From: Caprimulgus europaeus
Lineage: Eukaryota; Chordata; Aves; Caprimulgiformes; Caprimulgidae
Reading direction: 5' to 3'
Assembly (NCBI GenBank): GCA_907165065.1
Contig: OU015528.1
Span: 45,251,515 to 45,315,514 of the forward strand
DNA length: 64,000 bases
Both the position numbers and the translations under genes were made by a program. Below the pieces are notes generated by a model that was not told where the DNA came from, did not search any database, and saw only the letters and a program-made list of their open reading frames with translations. Shown one piece after another: positions 1 through 12,000 of the stretch. Each line of letters starts with the position of its first letter. Position 1 is the first letter of the stretch.

Positions 1-3000
1 AATGGGTCTGCACATGCCAAATGCTTCACGTACAGGTAAAGAGATGTCCATATTGCCCAGCAGTAATTCTTCTGGGTAACTACATGGTGTTAATGGGTTC
101 TCAAGAGAATTCTATTTTCCCAGACCTGGACTTAGTGATCAACATTAAAATGTTATTTAGGATCTTGTTCACAACAGCAGAAAGAGCAAAGCAAGAATTT
201 TAAACTGGGAACCTAAGAAGCTCTTCTGAGGCACATTTTATTAACTATATATTCTGAAAAATACTGTGCTCATTTTCCTTGAATTTTAGGAGATTATGGA
301 TAAATCATGAGGAGAACACAAATGTTGCTTTAGCTTTTTCAAAGAATGAAAGCATAAATTAAAAGTTCTGTCACTAGGGGAGGAGAGGAAGAGGAAGGGA
401 TGACTAAGCCCTGCAGTTCTGGCAGATTAAGGGGAGGAGAGAACTGTCCTGAAGCAGGAAAACAATAACCTAAAAAACACAAAGAGAAGAAAAGTTATGA
501 AAGCAGGCAGAAGAATTCTTTATTTGACTGTTAGTTCCATTTATAATAATATTTTTTTCTTATTTAATACTGATTTCTAATAAGAACTGTGTGTTTCATG
601 GATTTAGAATAATAGTAATATTTCAGTTGGTCTTTTTCTAATTCTAAAAGGAGTTCCAGGGCACTTACTGGGGAGAATGTCATCAGAAAGGACTTAAATA
701 GTTTCAGCTGTTAGCTCAAGGTCTGGGCATGGCAGCCTTTCATGATAAAATATAAGCTACTATGCTTTCTCATAGAAATTTCAGCAATAAGGAATGTCTT
801 TGAAAAGAAGAATTCAGTGGCTAGCGTGACAAGAGTTAGTTAAGAAATTAGGCAGAGCATGCTAGCAGAGACTAATTTGCAAAAAAATAGATACTGTGGG
901 AAGAATAAACAGACCTTTTTTTTTATTCAGAAAAGCTTTTCTAATTAAAGGTAAACAAACTTGCATTTGATAAAGCAGACCAATTTCTTTAACACCTATA
1001 TCTATTATCACTCTCACTTCATCCTTGCAATAGAAAATTCAGCCAAAAGGGGTTCAGATGTCATCTCCAAGGAGACTAATTCCATAATGAGCTGAAGGGT
1101 TTCAGGAAGATATCATTACTTTTCCTGCCTGTTGCCATGGGCTTTGGTTGATGCCCATATTGAATTATAAAAAAACACAACAGTGCTGAAAATTTTCATA
1201 TTATTTGATTAACTACTGGATTAAAGAACTGTACTGTTAACGGTTTTCTGCTAATCAGATGGTATATCCAGTGTGAGGAAGGAAGAACTATTTTAAAATG
1301 TTATAAAGTGAAACATTATTTTCTATTTGGGTCATGATTTGAATTGACAGTATTATGTTAGGGTTGACACTTTGATAACCAGTTCTTCCAGATTTAAGAG
1401 AGACTTTTGAAGTTGTTATGGAATTGCTTTTGCTGGCTTATCCTGAATGATTCTACCCAAATCTGAAGTTTTAACAAAAAATGAAAGTCTGTTATGCACA
1501 AAAAAGAAATGTATATATTTGATTATATGAAACTTATAGAGGATTTTTAATTATTTTTTCCTGAAAAAGTTAAAAGTAAGCCTTTTGGCAAATGGAGTCT
1601 ATTCTATCAAAATGCAGGTCTTTTCTATACATTGCAGATTTTCATAAAACAAAGTGATCGTTTTCACTTTATGTTGAATTTTGTCCTACTTTGGTCTATT
1701 TCATCCTGAGTTAGGTTGTTGGAACTATTTCATCTGGTCTTCTCTGCTCAGAGAACAATGTGTTCTTTTCTGTTCCATGATCCCCTGCATCCTATGTCCC
1801 ACCCCATTTATTTAAATATGGGCATATTCAAAACTTGGCAGTTGCTAATTCCCCTCATGACAAGGTCACTGATGGTGAATCAGCTGCTTGCAGAAGTCCT
1901 GTGCTTCTGAACAGCCATAACACAAAATCCTGGTGTTTCCTACCTTTGAGAAGTCACACATCTTTAACTCTGCTTCATATATTTCCTAGCACATTACAGA
2001 AAATGGAGCAAATACAGAAATCCAATTTCAAGGGCCAAGTTCCTTGTCAAAGCACTCAGGGAGAACTACCAAACACCAAAGACAAAACAATCTTTCTCAG
2101 TGCACCAGCACATTTCTGTATGCACTGCATGAGAAGCTGGACCAGATTTTTACCTGGCAGTCATCACAGAACCATGATGTGTGTTGAATATTTTAGGTCT
2201 GACTTGTAATACATCAAACATTTATCTGAGATGATGTAAGCCATCAGAGAGTCCAGTGAAAATACCAGAGAATTTCCAGAGATATACCTGCTTTCAGCTG
2301 TATTCAGCCTATTATCTGCCCGGTGAGAGTCCCAACATCAGACAGCCTATGCGAAAGCCAAGTAACAATACTGCAGAAAGTCTCTAATCCAGTGGGTACA
2401 AAATAATTAGATCTCCCATTAGTGCCTATTGAATAGGATTTGAAAACTTCTGTGCTACCTCTACATTTTGTAAGTGATGACAGGACAGAAGACAGATATA
2501 TCCAAGACTCCAATGCCCTTAAGTCCTCCAGCTGCTTAGGTTTTTTTCTAATGCTATAGCACATTCAGAGTATCACTGAAACAAGAAAAAAGAGGAGTAA
2601 AATAACAACATTTTTTTGCCCACTACATATTTTAATCCCTTATCTGTAAATAAAAATTTATTACTTCTCCCTCCTTTTCTGATTTGCTCGACTATTTCCT
2701 ATCTTATAACTGCTTCTGATCTTCATTTTTCCACTTGGCAATGTAACACGTTCAGAAATAAATATTAATGCCCTTGAGCTTACCATAGCCATATATTAAA
2801 CAAAAGCAAAAAAAGTACAAGATATATACCAGTGGAAAATTAACATTAGGTCACAAATCTGTTGCTGTTCTGAACTTTTAGAGATATTAAGATTTTCTTA
2901 TATAGAAAATGAATTTTAACTGCACATTTGAGGTTAAATTATTTTAAGCTTTTAAAAAAACCCCATATAAACACTGTAAAAATTCTTATAGCAAGGACTA

Positions 3001-5645
3001 TAAATGTTTTTTCAACAAACATTCACTTGTAAATAACACTTATATTTGTGCTAGGATATATAAATCATGATAACTAAATAATTTTGACAGATATTACTAC
3101 TTCACTTTGCTTTGGACCTGGGGTTATAAAAGTTCAAGCAAAGAGATTTAGAATCTTGGCTGCATGCCACATTGGTATCCTTTCCCCTACTTCATCACCA
3201 TCTTATGAAAAATGGAGGTTGCTTCTGTAGTGTTAAGTCAGAGTTAAGAGAGAGGCCAAAGCTTCATACTACAGAGAAGAGCTGTTGTCCAGACTTCCTT
3301 TTGTGAGCCCCTCTTACCTCTCCTCTCTGAATTCATGCCTATCTTGAAAGCTAGGTCACTAAAGGAAGGCCATGGTATTTCCAGTGTCTCAGCTCTTCTT
3401 TGTCTGCCAACTTGTGGACCTCTTTTGACCTTATTAACATTCTGGCCATAATCCCTTTCCCTCCCATCCAAAAAAGATGAGTGGAAACTGAAACTATATG
3501 AATATGTAACATCTATTCCTTCTTCAGGTGTCCTCTCCATACACTGTCAGCCACAGTACATTTGAATCACTGCTGAACGGGTATTGAAATACTGTTCTGC
3601 CAAACTAAGTAGCTGACCTAAGAAGCCAGATATAATTATTACTGTTTTGTATAGTATGAATAGAGATCCTTCAAGAACAGGAATATGTCAGAGACATGCT
3701 TATGTCCACTGCTGCTGTCATCAATTTAATCATCAGATTAAATTCTCAGAGAAGGAAGAAGTGATACTGCCCTACAACCCTTTTCTATATCTTGACTAAC
3801 CCACCTATATAATGACTGAGAAAGAATATCTTTCTCCAGTCGTCACAAAAATAGTTGTCATAAAAGATAATAAGGAAAACAAATAGAGGTGGTTTTAGAA
3901 ACTTCTCTTATTCATATTTTAGATTAACTGTTGATTAACCTGAAATGTGTATTTATAATCTCCTTTATGAACAGGTGGTCTTAGAAAGATAAATAGCAAA
4001 TACATTGATAAGATTAATATGATAGTCAGAGCCTGCCTTATTGAAAGGATTCTAGTGGAAGTTAATTTTTTGGAAAAGAACAGCTGCCACTATAGCTAGC
4101 AAACTCCTCCAACCTTGCAGATGCCCTAAGTCTTATAAAAGCTGCTGAAAAATAGATAAATGAAATAAAAAATAATCTACTATGTTTTCAAATAGATCCA
4201 GGCTAAATGCTTGCCAAATTAAGTTCCAATGACAGAATTTAATCTTTTACTGGTGAGTAGAAATTAACAAGACCTTTCATACATTTTTAAACTATAACAT
4301 GTGCAAAAACATATTTATTGTCTGCAGGGATATAATGTGCTGCAGCTGCTCAGTGATATTCTGACAGAAGACAAAAAATTGTCTAGACCCTTTAAATAGA
4401 GTAAAAATGCAGAAATGCATTGTACTGGCACTCACATGGGACCAAGATGCTGGTCAGGGTCTAGTTTAAACATTAAGCTCCCATTATATCTTCCTGGAAT
4501 TAATAATTCTACATCTCAAAGGGAAAGGTTTTTCAAGGATCATTTAAATCCTTTATCCCCTGTATAATAATAGGGTCTGGGTGATAAATTTTTTTGCCCT
4601 GTTTATTAACTGCATCTGGTACCACTGGCAGAACACTGCTGGAGAAATGAAGAAACTTCACCTATCTCTTTATCTTGTTCATAGAGAATCAATTAGTAAT
4701 ACTGCAAGTCGTATCTTAATCATTTGTTGTTTAAAAGGAGAGAGTATTTCTCCAGTGTAATGTATTTACCCCCCTCCAGTTCAGAAGAATCTGGTAATGG
4801 AAGCTTATCTTTGGCAGTTTTGGACTGAAGAAAAGGTTAAATATCTCTCATTGAATTAGATCTCTTTGAGCCTATTCATGCATATGCACTGTTCCCTGCT
4901 GACTTGATCCTTTATGTCATTATCCTTGCCTACAAAAAGCAGGAAAATGTTTAACACTCATTGGTCATTTGCTAAATCTTTGTTCTCAGGACACTGAGGA
5001 ACTTTAAAGGAAGAGCTGGAAGGATTCACAAGAACTGTTAAAGTAATTTTCTGATGGTGCCTCATATGATAGCTATTACGCAGAGGACATCCAAACAGTA
5101 CAAATGCAGCGCATCTTCACAATGTTTGCTTTTTTGATTAAAAGCATACTTTATTTCTGGAGGTATGCTGGCAGGTACTGTCTTCAATGTAAAGACAGCC
5201 TGTATTGGATGGGTTAAAATGAAATTACTAGTTTCACTACTTTAGAATCCTTTGCCTCTGCTTAGGTAGTCTGTGTGGTAGTCACTGAAAGGCTATTGTT
5301 GGACTGTATGGTAGAGAAAACATACTTGCATGAAAAAAAAAAGAAATTAAAATCTTACTCTTCTTCCTGGCAAACACACCACATAAAGGAAATAAAAAGT
5401 GTTTCTTTTTATAGTACCAATCACAGTACAACATGAAGGGGAAAAACTAGTATCAGTAGTTAATACCTTGGTACATCTCTAAGGAAACAAAGGAGAACTG
5501 TGTTGCTTTAACAAACCCAAGCTATGCTGCCAAGTCAGCAGCTGAACAATAGCAGAAAAGAAGACTTAGATTAAAAGAGAAGAACGAGGGAGAAGAACTA
5601 GAGAAATGTCAAAATAGCCAAGAAAAGGAAGACAGGACAGAAAAA
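1..5645. other. AT-rich intron, nothing recognised
   Basis: AT-rich sequence with no coding potential. The open frames here are under 125 codons, show no domain and no splice-site framing. No transposon end or long simple repeat was seen. Confidence 0.55.
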
Positions 5646-5650
5646 GGTGT
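5646..5650. repeat. Left target-site duplication of solo LTR (GGTGT)
   Basis: The five bases GGTGT immediately precede the LTR start. They are repeated exactly at 6752-6756, immediately after the LTR end. A 5-bp duplication is what ERVL-type integrases normally make. Confidence 0.85.
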
Positions 5651-6045
5651 TGTATTTGGTCTGCGTGGCAAGGTTTTGCTAGGTTGGGGGAGCACAGGGG
5701 TGGGTTCTGTGAGAAGTTGCCAGAAACTTCCCCCATGTCTGACACAGCCAATGCCAGCCGGCTACAAGACAGACCCGCTGCTGGCCAAGGCAGAGCCCAT
5801 CAGTAACAGTGGTAACACCTCTGTGATAACAGAATTAAGAAAGAGAAGAGAAAAAAAAAGCCGCGCATTTTGCAGCTGGAGAGAGGAGTGAGACTATGTG
5901 AGAGAAACAACACTGCAGACACCAAGGTCAGTGAAGAAGGAGGGGAAGGAGGTGCTCCAGGCACCAGAGCAGAGATTCCCTGCAACTTGTGGTGAAGACC
6001 ATGGCGAGGCAGGCCGTGCCCCTGCAGTCCATGGAGGACCCCACG

Positions 6046-6345
6046 CTGGAGTGGGTGGATGCCCAAAGGAGGCTGTGACTCCATGGGAATCCTGCATTGG
6101 AGCAGGTTCCTTGCAGGATCTGTAGCCTCAGTGGAGAGAGGAACCCATGTTGGAGTGGGTTTGCTGGCAGGGCTTGTGACCCTGTGGGGAACCTACCCTG
6201 GAGCACTCTGTTCCTGAAGGACTGCACATCATGGAAAGGACCCATAATGAAGCAGTACATGAAGAACTGTCATTCATGGGAAGGACTCACACTGGAGAAG
6301 TTCATGGACGACTGTCTCCCATTAGAGGGACCCCACACTGGAGTA
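6046..6345 (+). repeat. Degenerate 45-53 bp tandem array inside the LTR
   Basis: A recurring unit begins with CTGGAG or a close variant. It starts near 6046, 6097, 6150, 6198, 6247, 6292 and 6338, giving spacings of roughly 45 to 53 bp. Most units also share a GGACTGY-like core and end in GGGAAGGACYCAC-like sequence. The units differ from one another, so the array is old or was already degenerate in the source LTR. It makes up the GC-rich middle of the element, upstream of the polyadenylation signal. Confidence 0.75.
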
Positions 6346-6562
6346 GGGGAAGAGTGTGAGGAGTCCTCCCCCTGAGGAGGAAGAAGCGTTAGAAACAACG
6401 TGTGATGAACTGACCCCAACCCCCTTTCCCCATCCACCTGTGCCACTGAGGGGGAGGAGGTAGAAATCAGGAGAAAAGTTAAGCCCAGGAAGAAGGGAGG
6501 GGTGAAGGGAAGGTGTTCTTAAGATTTGGTTTTATTACTCATTATCCTCTGATTCGATTGGT

Positions 6563-6568
6563 AATAAA
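6563..6568 (+). promoter_or_regulatory. LTR polyadenylation signal AATAAA
   Basis: AATAAA lies in GGTAATAAATTATTTTCC, within the 3' part of the ERVL LTR where the R region is expected. It gives the element a plus-strand orientation. On this strand it is antisense to ANKS1B and so is not expected to end ANKS1B transcripts. Confidence 0.7.
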
Positions 6569-6751
6569 TTATTTTCCTCAAGTGGAGCCTGTTTTGCCCA
6601 TGCCAGTAACTGGTGAGTGATCTCTCTCTGTCCTTATCTTAACCCACAAAATTTTTCATTATATTTTATCTCCCCTGACTAGTTGAGGAGGGGGAGTGAT
6701 AGAGTGGGCTTTGGTGAGCATCTGGCATCCAGACAGGGTCAACTCACCACA

Positions 6752-6756
6752 GGTGT
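6752..6756. repeat. Right target-site duplication of solo LTR (GGTGT)
   Basis: Exact copy of 5646-5650, directly after the terminal CA of the LTR. The match fixes both ends of the element to the base. Confidence 0.85.
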
Positions 6757-9061
6757 ATTCAGGAATGGATGCTGGATGTGATGCAGAAGAGGTGAACTCA
6801 CTGAAGAACAGTGATTCACAATGCATAAATGTGTTTGCCTATCTAATCCTGTCCTGAAGCCTACCGAGAACGCAGACCACTGAAAGCCTTTTAATTTTTC
6901 TAGTTGCAGGGGACAGACAGACCCTCTCCATGTTAAGAATCACAACAAGAACAGCTATGGTCCTGCCTACAACTTGTTGTGATCCACAGTTGTACAAATA
7001 TGCATTCATCCTCCACATTAACTATTTCTATGTTACTTTAGTTCTCCAGTATACTATGTTGTTATACATCAAAGCTATAGTTTTATTACTTTTTAGAATT
7101 GCATTTAACTGAAAAATGCCATTAAGTTGCATATCTCCCTAATGTCTTTTACAAACAAAATCAAAGTAGATACCTTAGATCTTAGTGTGTAATAATTTCA
7201 TACGCAACATTAACGATTCACAATATAAAATCTGCTTTCAAAATAAAGCACAGCATTTAATTGGTCATGACCCCAAATTCCAAGAGGACATCTGAAAAAA
7301 CATCTTAACAGTCTATTGAGAGCATTCTGAAAGGCTCTCTCTATGTGGTCCCCATCCATCACCTCTGTGTAAACATCTTTCTGATGTGCAAACACTACAA
7401 ACACCTCCCATATAAAATGAATAGCACTCTGTAATTCGGAGACAAGTAATGTCTTTCAGCATACAAATAGTAATAATTTTTTTAAAACAAGGAAGTGTGA
7501 GATCAGGTGAATCTTTTAGAATAAGGTCCGAAATTATAGCACCATTAACATCTATATCAGGCATGAGTTTCATTTTTCATTGTGTGGAGCGGGGTGAAAT
7601 TTCAAAACACCATGGTTCAATGGACCTTTTCAGATATTTATTAATGTTAATGGATCAATCACACCTAATCAACTGGAACTTGCAATGTCTTTTGCCCAGT
7701 GGGGAGAGGGCAAATATTAGCTATGTATGACTATATAATTTAGGTGCTAAAAACTGTAATTCATCTTTTTAACTCCAAGTTTTATGGCCAGAGCAGACAT
7801 ATTTGGACTTGGAGTACCTGCCCTTATTTAAACACCTTCAGTGGTTGATTTACGAACAATAAGATGTCTGACTACAGACTTATGCAACTGGAAAAGCAGT
7901 AGGTTTCCAGAGGGCAATGACTGAACACTTTTCACACCTAAGAAGACACAAAATGCACTCCTATTACAGCTCAAGCTACAGCTTCATCTGTGTTGCCAGG
8001 CCTATGTTCTGTGTTCAGCCTTCTGTGTTCTGAAGTATCAAAAAAATAGCCTAGTCCCACCAGCTGAAGCCACTGTATATCCTGTAGAAGTAATGCCCTT
8101 CTTGGTGCATGAAAGTTCTAGTGATCTTCCATGTTTTCCAAAGTCATTAGTCATCATGATTGCTAAGGTATTCAGAGTGACCTATTTGTATGAATTACAC
8201 TGTTAATCGCCAATGTTCCCACCTGTTTGAAATAATGTTTTGAAGTTTGTTTTTAAATAATTTGAAAATATTGCTAGCTAGGAGGAAAAAAATGAAGGAA
8301 TAAGTAAAATTCTAATGTAATTTCAGGAATTTTATTCAGTGGATATCTATATATTCACCCTGGAAAAATCCCTTAATGTATCAGTATCTGTAAACAATAT
8401 TACATAATTGTTCTTAAAGGCACTCTTCAAGAGATAACAGCTTCCTGACATCATAATTTCTAATGACAGAAGGAGAAATGCCTGTAAAATTTGAAACTGG
8501 GTATAATTAGTTCATTTTTTTTTTTAAAGTAATCTTGCTGATTTTAAGTGTGCGTTTATGTACATGTGAAAAATGTTTTTTATAATATGGATTGATCTAT
8601 CTTTAGTAATGGAAAAAGTAATGTCTCCTACTAGGTTCTAATCACTAGCTATCACTTTATCATTATCACTTTAACATTAGTTTCAAAAACATGTAAACAA
8701 GCTTTTGTGGCCAGAAAGGATATCTTGTTTTTAAAAGTTTTGGTTGTCAAATAATATCTGGACTGTGAAAAAACTACCTTTAATAGATAAAAAACTACCT
8801 TTAATAGTTAAAATATACTTGAAATGCATTTTGCCAGATACCATAAAAATGCAAAAAGGATGATCCAGCTATCTAGCTATGCAGTATCTGTCAGTAACTA
8901 GCTTAGAGAAAAAAATAGAGTTAAAAATAATCTTATCTCAGGGGTGAAAATAGCATTTAATTATATAGTAATTTTGAGATATTCCCCCTTTTGATCCTAC
9001 TCATTATTCATTGTCCTGGGAATTGTTCTTTCTAATTTTCCCTATAGTAATTATTATTCGG

Positions 9062-9084
9062 TTTATTATTATTATTATTATTTT
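9062..9084. repeat. (TTA)n microsatellite
   Basis: About six to seven TTA units in a row, preceded by a shorter TTATTA run. Confidence 0.85.
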
Positions 9085-12000
9085 AATTCTGGTTCACACT
9101 TAACTCAGCTTTTCTCTTTTAACTGCTTCCAACTGGTATGCATTTCTTCAAACCTTGTTTGGTAAATTTGCTCATTCTTTCAAGCTCACATTCCCCCACT
9201 GGATAAGTGTACCAGCTCCCATTGCAAACTTCTCCACAGTCCTGCCAGCACTCCTCAAACCATTTTTGGAAGCATCAGCTCTACAGACATGCAAATAATT
9301 TTGCCTTTAATACACACAGTCTTTAACTAACAACGCTGATAATTTGTGACAAATATAGAAGATAGGATGGCAGCCATGAAATACATTTCATATAGTCCAC
9401 TCCAGAGTCGTCAAAGGGCAGTATTAACAACTCTGTATTAACAGCTTGTGTCAACTTTGAAGGATTTCAGATCCCAAAAGCAAGCACAGGCTCTGTAGGA
9501 TGCTCCTAATTCCTCAGTTTAACTAGCTGCAAGTAAATGTGAATGTCTATGTATGACTTGAAAGGAGTTCGTGCTTCCTTGCTACTCAAAAACCCAATAT
9601 CCCCATTAGTGTAGACATATTATCACCGTATATTACCATACTATATAACTACCACCACTGAGATTTTAAAAGGATGCAATACTAAACTGTACCAGAATTA
9701 TTAGCACTGATATTATTGTGGTGCCATGGTGAAAACAACATGAATCTTGTTCTTGGTTCTGTACAGTACTCCCTGGTCCCTCCCCTGAATACTCTTCATC
9801 TGCTTTTGCTCCCTTCACCTCTCAATACAATTTTTCCTGAAAGCTCGGGAGATGCTACCTCTATAGTTACCCTGCAGAGGGTAAAATGCCTGAAACACGT
9901 CATTCCCCACAGCCTGCAGCATTCCTTCAAGTCCCTCACAAATGTTGAAGCACGTAATAGCTGTGAGCTGGTGTTCTTAAGTCCCAGAAGAGAGTGAGTG
10001 AAAGACAGTTAGAGGTCCATATTCCAGGGGGGGAGTCTAGGAGGAAAGTAATATCACAGCATACAAACATCACTAACTTCAGCCTTCATCATATGGTAAA
10101 GTTCCCCCATGATCCTAGTCCACCAAGATCAGACTGGCTGGACAACATGAGAGGGAGAGAGAGAAAAATCACACTTATGGCCTTAGAAGCCTTGGTGACT
10201 CTCTATCCAAAGATTTAACAGAACTGTGATAACTTAAGGATATCATGATTCATTTTTGTTACCACCTTTATCAAGATAGTATCAAGTTATATAGTTCATT
10301 ACTAATCCAGTGATGCTCTTCTAAGATACTAATACTTATCTGTTGTGCTGTGCTCTGTGAGCCATTTTCCACAATTATACATCGTATCAGAATACCTTGC
10401 TACAAGTCCTAAGCATTAAAAAGGGAATGGAAACAGGAACAACACTCTAACATTAAGCAACACTCTTTTACTTTTACAAGTACATGCAGTGTCAAAGCCT
10501 AAGCAATGGAGTAGATGAAGGTTCTACTAAGGATGCTTTGTTGGACTTCACGTCCATCCCTACTGTCACTTCTCCTTTCCCACTTGAAATCTTTCTTTGT
10601 TTATCTTTAGGTCTATTTTCACTTTTCGCTCTTATTTCTCAGATGTTCAGTGTACCACTGTTCTTCCTACAGCTTCTAGAAAGTGAATCTATTTGAGCTT
10701 TGCTCCTGTACAACAGGACTTTCCCTTTGGCAAAGAGATGGCAATAAAGAAATGCTGTCACCAGCATCACAGGATTGCTACCATACAATCAAGTGTACTT
10801 TTAGAAGTCTGAGGTAGGTTATCTCACTCAGGAGAAAAAAACATGTGCCCACCTGTTTACCTGACAGTATTTATGCTCATTTCACTGCTTCTTGGTTATT
10901 TTTTTCCCAGTAAACTTCTACATCCCAGAAAGAAAGAGAACGGTATGATTTCTCCCATGAAAACATACAAAAATGCTCTCTCTTTCATTTCTAATGAATA
11001 TTTTTTAGTAAGCTTGGAGTTCTATTGAACTTTTTCTTTTCTTGTATGCCCCAACAATTGCACAATAGTGATTTATGATTTCTTTTCTTGCTGGTCCAGT
11101 CTCTAAGGCACAATGCCTTTCAAACTTCTCATTTTCAAAACTTTACTGTTTTCTATCAATGCAAATAAGTCTAAAATGTAACCTTGCAATGTGAAGCCAT
11201 CAAAATTACTGCCACCTCAAATAAAAGCAAATGACAGAACATTCAGAGTACTTATAAAATAATTTCAGATATATTTTTGGAGTCATCTGGGAAAAATGGC
11301 ACTATGGTATCTAAAAATACTGATTTTACCCTCAAGCAGAATACTTATTGCAAATGAGACACTTTTACTTTGAGAATGCTTTTGAATTTTTACAGTAACT
11401 GCATTGACTAATTCTGAATTTTATATGAAGAGAAATGGGTGCAAAAACAGGAAGGAATAACATAAACAGTCCAACTGAGTAGAAGATATCCTAAAATGAG
11501 AAAAGGAAATGTGCTCCATCTGGAAGAGAAGTTTCTAAACATAGAATATTAGGTTATATGGTTCATGATTAAGATCTGGCAAAAGCCTTCTTTTCTCTGG
11601 CAGAACAGACAGTATCTTGACTTTTGAATAATATTCATGATACTGCTGCAGAACAGAGAAGAATATTAGCTTCTAGGGATATGAAGTTCTGGATCTCCTG
11701 GGAAGAGGCCAATCTCTTGTTTGAGTTGAATACATTTTACAGATAAAGAGGAGGAAGAAGAGAGGAAAAGAACTTGCCTATTTACCCTGGACACTATCAG
11801 TTGAGGAAAGCAGCTTGGCATAGCTCTCTACAGTGGGCTGACATCTTTGGGCTAGCAAATGTCAGTAATAGTTTTATTTCTTTGGTTAAAAGGACGTGAC
11901 TATCTGAGCCTGTCCCATAAATTATTTAAATTTGTAATTAATGCATATCTATTGTCCAAACTGGAGCAATGAAAAGAATCTTATTACAAAAAATATAAAC

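Larger units (their letters stand above)
5651..6751 (+). mobile_element. Solo LTR of an avian ERVL-type endogenous retrovirus
   Basis: A 1,101-bp block begins TGTATTTGGTCTGCG and ends CAACTCACCACA, so it has the TG...CA termini of an LTR. It is flanked by identical 5-bp direct repeats (GGTGT). I recognise the sequence as the widespread bird ERVL LTR: a GCCAATGCCAGCCGGCT segment at about 5748, the CAGACACCAAGGTCAGTGAA segment at about 5915, a GC-rich repeated middle part, and a T-rich 3' part with an AATAAA signal. No gag or pol sequence adjoins it, so it is a solo LTR left by recombination between two LTRs. The AATAAA reads on the plus strand, so the provirus lay opposite to ANKS1B. Open frames inside (for example 5800-6375) are chance frames through the repeats. 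The exact family name needs a repeat-library match. Confidence 0.9.

Noticed and set aside
5800-6375. Several overlapping open frames of 70-110 codons on both strands
   Set aside because: They lie entirely inside the solo LTR and follow its GC-rich tandem repeats. LTRs of this kind do not encode protein.
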